Shown: positions 1 to 7,508 of the stretch, one piece after another
Layout: each line of letters starts with the position of its first letter
How positions within the stretch are numbered: the first letter of the stretch is position 1
Source: a virus
DNA length: 23,817 nt
Direction: 5' to 3' (one strand)
Virus record (IMG/VR): IMGVR_UViG_3300017757_000162
Span: 1-23,817 of that record
Notes under the pieces: generated by a model
The model's database searches: none
What the model was told of the DNA's origin: nothing
What the model saw: only the letters and a program-made list of their open reading frames with translations
Made by a program: the position numbers and the translations under genes

Positions 1-70
1 ATCTATCGAGTTACGAAACTTGGTTTCTAAGACTATGGGTAAAATGGGAAATCGGTGCATTTTTGTCCCA

Positions 71-100
71 ATTCCTGCGGATTCCTGCGGATTCCTGCGG
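71..100. repeat. Three tandem copies of a 10-bp repeat
   Basis: The decamer ATTCCTGCGG occurs three times head to tail with no mismatch. A fourth exact copy lies at 341-350, inside the coding region of the downstream zinc-ribbon gene, where it encodes part of its second Cys-x-x-Cys knuckle. The tandem array is upstream of that gene, so it could be a regulatory array or a replication-slippage product. No palindrome is visible within the unit. Confidence 0.9.
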
Positions 101-114
101 ACCCTCAGGATTGG

Positions 115-204
115 CTAACCCCCCTCCCTGACTGCCTTAGCCCTGTCCAGTACTGCAAGGTACAACTCCTCGTCAATTTCCCGGATGTCGTACTCACTCT
201 CTAG
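115..204 (-). pseudogene. Possible remnant of a small gene (29 codons, no start)
   Basis: On the minus strand an open stretch of 29 codons runs from just after a TGA (205-207) to a TAG (115-117). It reads as a charged, helix-like peptide containing EIDEELYLAVLDRAKAVRE. The plus strand opposite is Ser-rich, as is common opposite real genes. There is no ATG or GTG in frame upstream of the stop, and the only TTG lies midway, so an intact gene is unlikely. It may be the end of a decayed gene or chance. Otherwise the leader from 1 to 228 shows only the repeats listed separately. Confidence 0.25.
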
Positions 205-252
205 TCACTGACTACGTTCTCAAGTCCGGTGCATCTTTTTCCCATTTTTTTC

Positions 253-561
253 ATGAACTGCCCCAAATGCGGGACCAAAACCCGCGTGACCAAAACCTGC
301 AACGATTTCTCTGATCACATCCGCAGATACCGTCGTTGTCATTCCTGCGGTCATAGCTTCAGCACCTCACAGGCTTTTGAGGTAATCAACGAAGAGAACA
401 AGGAGCGTAACTTCCAGGTATTTGGCAAAGACGACATCCGCAAGATGCGCGACCTTTACTTTGACGAGGGCAAATCGACAAGGGAAGTAGCGGAGATCTT
501 TGGCTGCTCCATTGGCTGGACAAACAAGATCATGAACGGCAAAGCCTGGGCAAACGTATGA
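253..561 (+). CDS. Zinc-ribbon plus helix-turn-helix protein, putative transcriptional regulator
   Basis: A 102-residue protein from the ATG at 253. Residues 1-36 form a zinc ribbon of the type found at the N-terminus of NrdR: CPKC (Cys3, Cys6) and CHSC (Cys29, Cys32), with a basic run RRYRR between. Residues about 57-97 look like a resolvase- or sigma-type helix-turn-helix, with the recognition part reading STREVAEIFGCSIGWTNKIM. The NrdR ATP-cone domain is absent, so this is not NrdR itself. An in-frame GTG at 229 would add eight hydrophobic residues and is less likely. The gene is co-directional with the endolysin 34 bp downstream and opposite to the virion genes. A role as a DNA-binding late regulator is an inference from domain content and position. 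A small terminase-like or homing-type DNA-binding role is an alternative. Confidence 0.7.
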   Translation: MNCPKCGTKTRVTKTCNDFSDHIRRYRRCHSCGHSFSTSQAFEVINEENKERNFQVFGKDDIRKMRDLYFDEGKSTREVAEIFGCSIGWTNKIMNGKAWANV

Positions 562-573
562 CCAATCATGATG

Positions 574-587
574 TGCCTACGCAGGCA
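574..587. promoter_or_regulatory. Palindromic element copy 1 (GCCTANGCAGGC), upstream of the endolysin
   Basis: TGCCTACGCAGGCA is an inverted repeat, TGCCT and AGGCA around a 4-nt spacer. Its core matches GCCTANGCAGGC, which also occurs at 5054-5065 and 22463-22474, and with one mismatch at 18229-18240. This copy lies 8 bp before the endolysin start. Its right arm contains the only AGG that could serve as a ribosome binding site, so as RNA it might mask it. Operator or mRNA stem-loop are both possible. Confidence 0.5.
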
Positions 588-595
588 ACTCACTA

Positions 596-1222
596 ATGAG
601 CAAAATCTCCTTTCCTGATTTCTGGAAGTTCTACAAGGCCACTCCGAACCAAATGGAAGCCATTGTTCTTTTAGAAAGCCAACTTCCCATTTCGCTTTTG
701 TCTGAAGACGCGGCTTGGGTAAAAAAATATCGAGAACCTGAACCGGTTCCTGATTTTGAGACAGTTGTCCCAGATGCAGCCCTCGACATAATTGCTGAAT
801 TTGAGGGGTTTGTCCCAACGGTGTACGACGACGGCGTAGGGGTGCCCACCATTGGGTACGGAAGCACCTTCTACCTCGACGGCCGAAAAGTTGCCTGGGG
901 TGACCCACCAATTACCGAAACAGAGGCACGGGACATGATGGAAGAAATTTGTGAAAAGGACTTTTGGAATGTCATCTCATGCGAAGTGCCGTATTGGGAA
1001 GACATGAACGACAACCAACGAAGCGCCCTCTGCAGTTTTGCCTACAACCTCGGCGCAAATTTCTACGGGTCGCCAGGGTTCAACACAATCAGCGGCTGCC
1101 TCAAAGAAAAGCGCTGGGATGATCTCCCGGCTGCCTTAATGCTTTATGTCAATCCAGGTTCAGCAGTTGAAGCAGGATTGAAGAGGCGGCGCAAAGCAGA
1201 AGGAGAACTCTGGATTACATAA
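596..1222 (+). CDS. Endolysin, T4-type lysozyme (glycoside hydrolase 24)
   Basis: A 208-residue muramidase that would cleave the glycan strands of peptidoglycan at lysis. The catalytic signature of T4-like lysozymes is intact: Glu70, eight residues, Asp79, five residues, Thr85, followed by IGYGST. Downstream landmarks fit the family: NQRSALCSFAYNLGANF (about 140-156) and a C-terminal GLKRRRKAEGELW. Residues 1-60 are an extra, rather polar N-terminal segment of unknown role. It is not hydrophobic enough for a signal-anchor-release sequence, so export would need a holin, and none is seen in the window. The gene is on the plus strand, convergent with the virion operon, and ends at a shared terminator. 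The family assignment is very likely. Confidence 0.93.
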   Translation: MSKISFPDFWKFYKATPNQMEAIVLLESQLPISLLSEDAAWVKKYREPEPVPDFETVVPDAALDIIAEFEGFVPTVYDDGVGVPTIGYGSTFYLDGRKVAWGDPPITETEARDMMEEICEKDFWNVISCEVPYWEDMNDNQRSALCSFAYNLGANFYGSPGFNTISGCLKEKRWDDLPAALMLYVNPGSAVEAGLKRRRKAEGELWIT

Positions 1223-1250
1223 AAAAAAGGGGCTTAGACGCCCCTTTGTT
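1221..1250. terminator. Bidirectional intrinsic terminator between convergent genes
   Basis: An 8-bp stem (1226-1233 paired with 1240-1247, AAAGGGGC against GCCCCTTT) encloses a 6-nt loop. An A-tract on the left serves as the U-tract for minus-strand transcripts, and TTTGTT follows on the right for plus-strand transcripts. It sits between the endolysin stop (1220-1222) and the stop of the last minus-strand gene (1249-1251), so it can end both converging transcripts. Confidence 0.9.
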
Positions 1251-1503
1251 AATCATCTAGTAATGCCTCAGCTTCAGCTTCTGTGTAACCCGCCGCCATT
1301 AGCTCATCAATTTCAAATTGCCGCTCTTCCTTGATTGGCAAGTACGTTGCATTGCTTAGACGTTTAAACGCAAAAGGAATGAAATCTGGTTGATAAGTCA
1401 GATCATAAATTCCTAGTTGAGGAACGGGTTCTAGTGAGCCATACCGTTGAATCAAATCTTCAGTTTGAATGGCTTGGCCGGTGGTGCTGTTGAAATACAT
1501 CAT
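1249..1503 (-). CDS. Small protein of unknown function, last gene of the virion operon
   Basis: An 84-residue acidic protein that I do not recognise. It starts with two Met codons (1503 or 1500) and ends with a Glu/Ala-rich helix, AGYTEAEAEALLDD. The middle is rich in Pro and aromatic residues (LEPVPQLGIYDLTYQPDF). Its ATG overlaps the TGA stop of the large fibre gene by one base, so it is probably translated by coupling with it. Small genes right after a fibre gene often encode fibre-assembly chaperones, but no such motif is visible, so that is only a positional suggestion. It ends at the bidirectional terminator. Confidence 0.75.
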   Translation of the reverse strand: MMYFNSTTGQAIQTEDLIQRYGSLEPVPQLGIYDLTYQPDFIPFAFKRLSNATYLPIKEERQFEIDELMAAGYTEAEAEALLDD

Positions 1504-4361
1504 CAGGCGTTACCTGTTCTAAACGTGTTATAGAGGGATTCGACAGGATCAGCATTATCGGCGGAATCATATCTAACCTTGACCTGATAAAAAGTGTTAG
1601 CCGTCAGCGTCGGATTCCCCCAAGGGGTAGCGCCGTCTTGGCTCGCGTTTGCTGCTGAATCACTGTATTGACCAACAACAGTCCAGGGCCCAGAAGCACT
1701 ATTACTCGATTCAAGTGTCCAGTAACGTCTGGCCAAAGTGACATTGACCCCTGTCACAGGTGTACTGCCACCATTCATAGAAGTGAAAACAATACTTGAA
1801 GGTGAGGGGCCTGCCCTTGTAATCGTTGCACCTTCTGCATATAAGCCAGTTCTCCAACCACCAGTTCCGGTGGGGGTATCGACAGTAAGAGTATTTCCAG
1901 ATTGGCTTGTAACGTTATTGGATACTGCATTTAATGTTGGGCCGGTAAGAATTGAACCTGTTTCAAATGAACTGCCAGCTACATCTACTGTCTTTGCTGA
2001 TACATCAGCATCTTCTACAAGAGTTCCGCTTGCTGGAAGGCCACCGGCAGTGGCACCTTGTTTGATAGCAACATAGAGATATTTTTGGTTGCCAGAATTA
2101 ACATCAGAGTTGGCGTCGGCAGTAATAGTGAAACCGGTAGAGGTTGCACTTAATTTTCTGCCGCCTCCAGTGTTGGTGCTATCAGCGAAAAGAGCTGTGA
2201 TGTCGCCGCTTGCTGAAGTCGTTAGGCCCCTTGCGCTGTCGAAGATGTTCCAACTACCTGTACTATCTGCGTTTTTGATCATCACCCACCCAGGCTGGAA
2301 GCCAACGTTTACGGCGGTGGTCCCATTATTACCGATGTAGCTACCACACTTAACGCTAGGTCCAGTAAGAGCGAATAGATAAGCGATATAATTTGAACCA
2401 CTGCGATTCAAGTTGAGGGTATTATTGACCATAAACGTTGTGTCAGTTTTATCCCATAATTGGAAGGGGGTGGATGACTCACCGCTACTATCATTCAGCC
2501 TAATGAAATAGGTATTGGGTATATTTTGGTGCCAGGTGTACCACTCATCTGTATCATCGAACTCCTTAGTAATTATTAAGCCCGGCGCTGTTCCAAGTTG
2601 ATGGTTCAAAGTTTTAGTTTGATTGCCATCCCCGATCCATGAAACGATATCCATGAAGGATGGTGCTGCTCTGAAGTTCCAGGCTATAAATGATTGACTG
2701 CCGCCGCTAACGTTACCTTCACTCCCAATAGTAAAACCGCTGTTTGTAAACGCTGTGAGCGAATTTGTGTAGTCTAATTGCCCAGACTGCGAATTACTGC
2801 GTAAAGTTTGCTGAACACCGCGAACGGTGTCGTAGATCATGTGATCAACAGAAGCACTTCTGGATTTGATCCACACCAGAGACTTTGTCGTATTGTCGAT
2901 GCCGGTGTTAACTGTTTGCCCTGTATTGTTCCCCGTATATACCGTGGGGCTGAATGCAGCAGTTTGTGTTGTACTACCTGGGGCCGTAACAGTATCACCA
3001 GCCTTCAAAAATTGAAGGTCTTGCGAGTTAGTAAGGGTTAATTCATTGAAGTCAGGAGTTGCGGCACCTTTACGAATGGCGACGTAGATATAATTAGCAC
3101 CACTTGAACTCATAGCATAGCCAGCTCTGAATGATGTACTATCTAGTCTGTAATACTGATTATTATTCTCAGCATCAGATTTGTTTGCCCACAACGAATT
3201 GTTATAACTTCCTGATGCAGTTTTTCTTTCGCTGTCTGAAATGTGCCAATTTTCAGAAGAATCTGTGCGCTTCGTTAATAACCAGCCAATTTCAAAACCA
3301 ACTTCTACGTTTAAAGTACCGCCAGTACCCGTATAGCTTCCGCACTTAATATTGGTATCATCACTGGCAAATAGATAGGCGACATAGTTGTGCCCGTTAT
3401 AATTTGTTATCGACTGGCCACCCCCACCTAGTTCAGCATAAGTGTCCGTCACAGCATTGACAAACGGACTATAACCAAAATCGTCCATGTTGTTCAGCAT
3501 CCCACCCATCGAAACGCTGTGGTGATAGACAGCCCAATCAGCAATGTTTGAATAGTTTTTTATGAGCACAAACGCCGGTATTGCTGCAAGTCCGTGGTCA
3601 AATCTTCGGTTTGTTGTCCCATCTCCTACATAGGTAACAATATCCAGGAAGCCTGGGGATTGTTTAAAATTATAAGAAATGTATGATTGACCAGCTTTAT
3701 TTACTGCGTAATCGGTGCCAATTACAATGCCGTTAGAAGTAAAACTAGACACACGTTGAGATGCCTCCATTTGGTTGGTATTAGAGTTTGTTAGAAGGTT
3801 TTGGTTGTTTCCCCTACCTGTATCTAAAATATGATGGCTATCACTCCAGGACACGCCTTTTACCCAAGTCAAGCCACCTGCAGTTAAGTCTATTCCTGTG
3901 TTGATTGTTCTATTAGAACCACCATTGCCCCCGTACATCATCGCAACAAACAAATCTTCGCCTGTGACAGCAGTTACATTGGTGACAGCACTTGTAACAG
4001 GAACTTTTACATCACCGTTTGCATCTACCATGCGAACAGGTCCGATGATATTAGATAATTCGGTATTATCCGTAAAAGTAAGAACAGCACCAGATTTGCC
4101 AGTAATTAGTGAGGACAATGGCTCATAAGATTGTCCAGCGTTTAACCCTGCGCCATTTAGTGGGGTCAAGACAGCAACGGGGGTATCAAAATAACCACTC
4201 GGCCCGGTTACATCCTCGGCTTTTACCTTGTAGTTTGTGCCGCCTCTTTCAACAACGAAGAGGTCTGAATCCTGAAGAGTGCTCATTTGATCGTACGAAA
4301 GTTTGTAGTTAGTGCCGTTGCGCTCGACCACAAATAGGTCGGTGTTTGATAAATCACTCAT
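1503..4361 (-). CDS. Large tail fibre / receptor-binding type protein with six internal repeats
   Basis: A 952-residue protein with a layered architecture. Residues 1-50 contain the motif DLFVVERxGTNYK twice (8-20 and 33-45), a likely attachment segment. Residues about 138-432 and 474-769 are two copies of one block. Each block holds three related units of about 95 residues, marked by a Gly-rich turn, a P/G-x-x-x-x-IK strand, a Trp-x-x-x-x/His segment and an aromatic-rich closing strand ending near YVAYLFA or YLYVAIRKG. Residues about 860-950 resemble a fibronectin type III-like beta-sandwich (WTLESSNSASGPWTVVG). No signal peptide or catalytic motif is seen. The repeat style matches lectin-like fibre domains I associate with cyanophages and other aquatic phages. 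Its start overlaps the preceding fibre gene by 4 bp. A receptor-binding role is inferred from size, repeats and position. Confidence 0.8.
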   Translation of the reverse strand: MSDLSNTDLFVVERNGTNYKLSYDQMSTLQDSDLFVVERGGTNYKVKAEDVTGPSGYFDTPVAVLTPLNGAGLNAGQSYEPLSSLITGKSGAVLTFTDNTELSNIIGPVRMVDANGDVKVPVTSAVTNVTAVTGEDLFVAMMYGGNGGSNRTINTGIDLTAGGLTWVKGVSWSDSHHILDTGRGNNQNLLTNSNTNQMEASQRVSSFTSNGIVIGTDYAVNKAGQSYISYNFKQSPGFLDIVTYVGDGTTNRRFDHGLAAIPAFVLIKNYSNIADWAVYHHSVSMGGMLNNMDDFGYSPFVNAVTDTYAELGGGGQSITNYNGHNYVAYLFASDDTNIKCGSYTGTGGTLNVEVGFEIGWLLTKRTDSSENWHISDSERKTASGSYNNSLWANKSDAENNNQYYRLDSTSFRAGYAMSSSGANYIYVAIRKGAATPDFNELTLTNSQDLQFLKAGDTVTAPGSTTQTAAFSPTVYTGNNTGQTVNTGIDNTTKSLVWIKSRSASVDHMIYDTVRGVQQTLRSNSQSGQLDYTNSLTAFTNSGFTIGSEGNVSGGSQSFIAWNFRAAPSFMDIVSWIGDGNQTKTLNHQLGTAPGLIITKEFDDTDEWYTWHQNIPNTYFIRLNDSSGESSTPFQLWDKTDTTFMVNNTLNLNRSGSNYIAYLFALTGPSVKCGSYIGNNGTTAVNVGFQPGWVMIKNADSTGSWNIFDSARGLTTSASGDITALFADSTNTGGGRKLSATSTGFTITADANSDVNSGNQKYLYVAIKQGATAGGLPASGTLVEDADVSAKTVDVAGSSFETGSILTGPTLNAVSNNVTSQSGNTLTVDTPTGTGGWRTGLYAEGATITRAGPSPSSIVFTSMNGGSTPVTGVNVTLARRYWTLESSNSASGPWTVVGQYSDSAANASQDGATPWGNPTLTANTFYQVKVRYDSADNADPVESLYNTFRTGNA

Positions 4362-5029
4362 GGCAATAAGGGCAGAGCGGGGATATTCAATGAGTTATCT
4401 GGCAGCGTCCCTGGCATCCAATGATTCATAGATGAGTGCCAAACCAGATATTGACCATCTGTAGGGACATGACCTGAGCTAGCCGTCTCAACATCTGTTA
4501 AATCATTTATTGACAACGAAACGGTTCCGGTTTGGCCATTGACAGAAAGAACCGCTGAAGCAGGAACATCAGCCGACGTAATGTAACCAGCGTCGTTGTT
4601 TAATTCAGATACATCGTCGCCAGCCTGCAGGGCTGAATCAGCTTTTGTGCCTTGTGATGCAGTTGCGGCGCCAACATTACTGGCCGCTAGAACAACAGTC
4701 CCGGTGAGGCCATTAACTGATGACACTGGTACGGCAGGAATATCAGCCGACGTAATATATCCAGCATCGTTATTTAATGTTGATACGTCGTCACCTGCTG
4801 CCAATGCACTGACATCAGTGGCATTAAGGACAACTACACCAACTTTGCCGTTTACAGATTCAACAGCACTGCCTGGGCCAATGCTGATGATGTTGTCTGC
4901 ACTGTCTTTAAAAAACAATTTGGGCGAATTGACGTGTGCGCCAACAGCAACCTCACCAATTTCTAAATCCGCTGGTAGTGGGATTTTGTCCTGTACTACC
5001 GAGTTTTTAAGCTTGATCCGTGTTGGCAT
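4358..5029 (-). CDS. Fibre-like structural protein with SVNG-repeat modules
   Basis: A 223-residue protein. The N-terminus carries a fibre attachment motif (PADLEIGEVAVG at 19-30, then KLFFKD). Three SVNGxxGxVxL repeats follow at about 58, 103 and 162, and two GDDVSxLNNDAGYITSAD segments at about 79 and 138. The C-terminus has DLTDVETASSGHVPTDGQYLVWH, a degenerate copy of the Trp module shared with five other proteins here. SVNG repeats of this sort are common in phage fibres and probably make trimeric beta stalks. The gene is preceded by a 55-bp gap holding a palindromic element and overlaps the next gene by 4 bp (ATGA). No clear ribosome binding site precedes the ATG. Confidence 0.78.
   Translation of the reverse strand: MPTRIKLKNSVVQDKIPLPADLEIGEVAVGAHVNSPKLFFKDSADNIISIGPGSAVESVNGKVGVVVLNATDVSALAAGDDVSTLNNDAGYITSADIPAVPVSSVNGLTGTVVLAASNVGAATASQGTKADSALQAGDDVSELNNDAGYITSADVPASAVLSVNGQTGTVSLSINDLTDVETASSGHVPTDGQYLVWHSSMNHWMPGTLPDNSLNIPALPLLP
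4568..4778 (-). repeat. Pair of 37-bp direct repeats inside a fibre gene (4568-4604, 4742-4778)
   Basis: The two 37-bp stretches match at 33 of 37 positions and encode the two LNNDAGYITSAD segments of the 223-residue fibre protein. The high nucleotide identity suggests a fairly recent internal duplication of a module about 174 bp long. Confidence 0.8.
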
Positions 5030-5052
5030 AACGCTATTCAGCGAAGGCGATA

Positions 5053-5066
5053 CGCCTATGCAGGCG
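5053..5066. promoter_or_regulatory. Palindromic element copy 2 (GCCTANGCAGGC), upstream of a fibre gene
   Basis: CGCCTATGCAGGCG has perfect 5-bp arms around ATGC. It lies 24 bp before the start of the 223-residue fibre gene. Including flanks, TACGCCT-N4-AGGCGCTAG, it matches the minus strand of the copy near 22458-22477 in every base outside the spacer. It could be an operator or an mRNA stem-loop between two fibre genes. Confidence 0.5.
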
Positions 5067-5084
5067 CTAGCTAATTATAAACGA

Positions 5085-6611
5085 CTAATAACTGCCCCCA
5101 TTTAAAACAGAGGTGTTGTTCCATACCCCGTTGGAGGCGTCGTATTGCAACCGGTCTTCTGGGACTAGATTGGTCAAACTTACGTCTAAAAGTCCAGAAA
5201 GATAACCTGAACCACCCCCGCCAGAACTACCGACTGAAATATGTGTGTAACCCTGCAATTCATTAATACATAGCAACCAATCCCCAGAGACAAAAGAAAC
5301 AGTAGAGACAAAATTCTGAGGCACGTTATTTCCATCATTGTTACAAATTAGATACAAGCCAGACAAATCATCGGACGGTGAAGGGATTAACTGACCAACA
5401 ACTAAGCCCGCACTAACGCCTTGATTTGTAAGAACTTCAACGGTTCCGGCTGCTGCATCAAACACGCCACCCCATCTGAGGTTGTTGGCTTGCAAAGCAC
5501 CAAAGCCAACAGGGCTCCACTGAGTACCTGAAGAACCCCGACCATATACGCGCAATTGTGCTGTAGATGGTTGAAACCACAGCATCCCCAAGAAATAATC
5601 GTCGGAAGCGCCGGGGGATTCTTCCTGCATTAAACAGGTGCCGTAATCTGCCAATTTTTTGGCAAGGATTGAGGCGTCAGCCAATCGCCCTGTTGGAAAT
5701 TGACCAGAAATTATTTTGCTGGCGTCTAAATCAGGGACTTGATCAGGTATCAGAATGCTGCTCCCGGCTGTTACCAACCCAAAAGCATCAACATCAACTG
5801 AGGCCAAACCAGAAACAGCACCGCCAACAATCAAGCGATGAGTCAATGACCCGTCAGCCGAAACTAGCAGCGGTCCAGTGCCAGAATTTGGAATCTTGAC
5901 AGCGCCTAGATCAGTCGCAGACGCGACAGGGAGATCAGTCCCAACAAGGGCGGTCGCATTGATGATGTGCCCGTGTTCGTCATAGGTAAAACCCGAAACA
6001 CCGCCTGGCGTAATCGAATTTGAATGGGTCAGCGCTCCCGTAGCGCTAACAGATAAACCGCTACCCGTTGGGACACTGACAGCACCAATCTGGCTTTCAG
6101 TGGCTGGTGGCAAATCACCTGCTGACAACGCAATGTCGCCAGTGATTAATCCTTGTTCATTCCAAATAATTCCATTGCGCTGCCCCGCAATAATTGCGTT
6201 TGCAATTCCAATATTTGCAGAATCAATATCTATGCCGCGACCAACCGCTGTGGAAGAGACACGGTCAGCGGTGATAGATCCAACAACAATTGAATCCCCA
6301 TTAACAAAAGATATTTTTGGGCCGGTTATTGAAGCATCAGCTAGTTTACTTGTGACAACGCAATTATCAGCGAGTTCGACATTAGTTATGGAGCCAGCGG
6401 CTGGAGCAACTGGGAACGTGTAGCCCGTCCAGTTGATCTTGTTTGGGTCAATGGTGCCATTGGCTAGGAGGTTAATACCTGCAGAGACAAGGGCATCAGA
6501 TCGAACTTTTTTAGTCTCTAGCAATGAAACGTCGGCAATCGCCAAAACGTCATCTGCCTGCAACTGCGCTTCACTAAGTAGCGGCAGATTGCTGATTTCG
6601 GTGTCTGGCAT
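5085..6611 (-). CDS. Tail fibre / stalk protein
   Basis: A 508-residue beta-rich protein. Residues about 90-130 hold the pattern SITNVELADNCVVTSKLADASITG, found in many fibre stalks. Residues about 165-290 hold repeats of DLPxAxxxxxGAVxxPxxG followed by GALTH or GSLTH, which read like triple-beta-helix repeats. The last 45 residues start with a Gly-rich hinge (GGGGSGY) and then LSGLLDV...LQYD...VW...SVLNGGSY, the C-terminal Trp module that recurs in the proteins encoded at 18244-20857. There are no enzymatic motifs. It lies directly downstream of two tube-like genes and upstream of two other fibre genes, fitting a tail-tip fibre. The last residues GGSY before TAG define the end of the module. 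Confidence 0.8.
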   Translation of the reverse strand: MPDTEISNLPLLSEAQLQADDVLAIADVSLLETKKVRSDALVSAGINLLANGTIDPNKINWTGYTFPVAPAAGSITNVELADNCVVTSKLADASITGPKISFVNGDSIVVGSITADRVSSTAVGRGIDIDSANIGIANAIIAGQRNGIIWNEQGLITGDIALSAGDLPPATESQIGAVSVPTGSGLSVSATGALTHSNSITPGGVSGFTYDEHGHIINATALVGTDLPVASATDLGAVKIPNSGTGPLLVSADGSLTHRLIVGGAVSGLASVDVDAFGLVTAGSSILIPDQVPDLDASKIISGQFPTGRLADASILAKKLADYGTCLMQEESPGASDDYFLGMLWFQPSTAQLRVYGRGSSGTQWSPVGFGALQANNLRWGGVFDAAAGTVEVLTNQGVSAGLVVGQLIPSPSDDLSGLYLICNNDGNNVPQNFVSTVSFVSGDWLLCINELQGYTHISVGSSGGGGSGYLSGLLDVSLTNLVPEDRLQYDASNGVWNNTSVLNGGSY

Positions 6612-6641
6612 TACCGCCTTTAATCAACCAATACTTAAATT

Positions 6642-7502
6642 CTACTCGCCAAGAATTAGACGACTTTCGCCATCCTCTTGGAGAATTAAACTGGAACCAT
6701 CCTCCTGAAGCAGGAACGCAGGCGCCATGCCTGTCAACAAATTGAATTGACCAGTGGTAACAAAATTGATTGTTGAGGTGATGGCTTGAGTTGGTTCAAT
6801 GGATAGCGAAGCGCTGGTAACAATGCAATCGGCCTCGTACCATACAGAATTTCCATAAGGATTTTCATCGCGATAAACAAAAAAGCGCCCGAAGAAATCA
6901 GCTCCCTGCGTAAGCCGAATACATAACTGCGCTAGATAAGCGGCATATTCACCATGATTACAAAGATCTGGATTGCATAATTCTGGGACGGTCCAAAAAC
7001 AATTAATTTCACCCTGACCACCGATCAACCCAGCTTCATACTGTTGAATAAATTGACTCCCCAAGTGCGTGGTGTTTATGGTGTCGCGTTCAGTTGTAAA
7101 TTCGTAGCTTGTAATAGAGGCAAGCGGGCGGTACGTGTCACCGCGAGTCGTCATCGTTAGATTTTGCGTAGATGACGATTCAACCAACTGCAACGCATTG
7201 CTTACGCTTCCAGCAATTGACTTCTCAAAGCTGTCGTATAAACGGAAACTACCTAATGGGTCAACATAAATAAAACCGCGCCAGTCATTAAAATTATGGC
7301 CATCAATTAAAACAAGGTTGCTGCCGTCTACGGTTGCAATGTCTACATGATCGCCACTTATAAAAGTACCTATTACTTCTTCTTCAAAAGAAAACCGGCG
7401 TTTAATTACCGATACATCGCCATCTAGCAATGTAGCTTTAACAGATTGAGCGGACACTCGTTTGAGTTCAATGCCGCCTGTATCGCCAAGATATACAGTC
7501 AT
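6642..7502 (-). CDS. Tail tube-like protein with extended domains (distal tail)
   Basis: A 286-residue protein. Residues about 130-255 carry the signature of siphovirus tube subunits: TINTTHLGSQFIQQY, a GL-x-GG-x-G-x-I strand, and a late beta segment ITSTINFVTTGQFNL. The same pattern appears in the proteins at 7509-7958 and 17380-18168. Residues 1-115 are an extra beta-rich domain. The C-terminus ends in a short tandem repeat (LLQEDGSS, LILQEDGES, RLIL), probably an exposed beta hairpin. Cys176 and Cys181 (ELCNPDLCNHG) may form a disulphide or metal site. Position after the tip hub and before the fibres suggests a ring at the distal tail that anchors fibres, which is inference. The family link is by motif only. 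Confidence 0.6.
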   Translation of the reverse strand: MTVYLGDTGGIELKRVSAQSVKATLLDGDVSVIKRRFSFEEEVIGTFISGDHVDIATVDGSNLVLIDGHNFNDWRGFIYVDPLGSFRLYDSFEKSIAGSVSNALQLVESSSTQNLTMTTRGDTYRPLASITSYEFTTERDTINTTHLGSQFIQQYEAGLIGGQGEINCFWTVPELCNPDLCNHGEYAAYLAQLCIRLTQGADFFGRFFVYRDENPYGNSVWYEADCIVTSASLSIEPTQAITSTINFVTTGQFNLLTGMAPAFLLQEDGSSLILQEDGESRLILGE

Positions 7503-7508
7503 AAGAAA

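Larger units (their letters stand above)
53..244 (+). repeat. Imperfect 18-bp direct repeat pair (53-70 and 227-244)
   Basis: The 18-mer beginning CGGTGCAT and ending TCCCA at 53-70 recurs at 227-244 with 16 of 18 bases identical. The second copy lies just upstream of the ATG at 253 of the zinc-ribbon gene. This favours that ATG over an in-frame GTG at 229, which would fall inside the repeat. The pair brackets the 228-bp leader. Whether it is a regulator site or a duplication scar cannot be told from the sequence alone. Confidence 0.55.

Noticed and set aside
229-252. GTG at 229 as the start of the zinc-ribbon protein
   Set aside because: It would add eight hydrophobic residues ahead of the CxxC knuckle and lies within a repeated non-coding 18-mer; the ATG at 253 puts the knuckle at residues 3-6 as in related zinc ribbons.
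456-911. Minus-strand open frame of 151 codons opposite the endolysin
   Set aside because: It overlaps two well-supported plus-strand genes, is rich in Arg, Trp and Gln in a non-protein-like way, and shows no motif.
5074-5079. TATAAT on the minus strand upstream of a fibre gene
   Set aside because: There is no acceptable -35 hexamer at the right distance, and short AT-rich matches are expected by chance.
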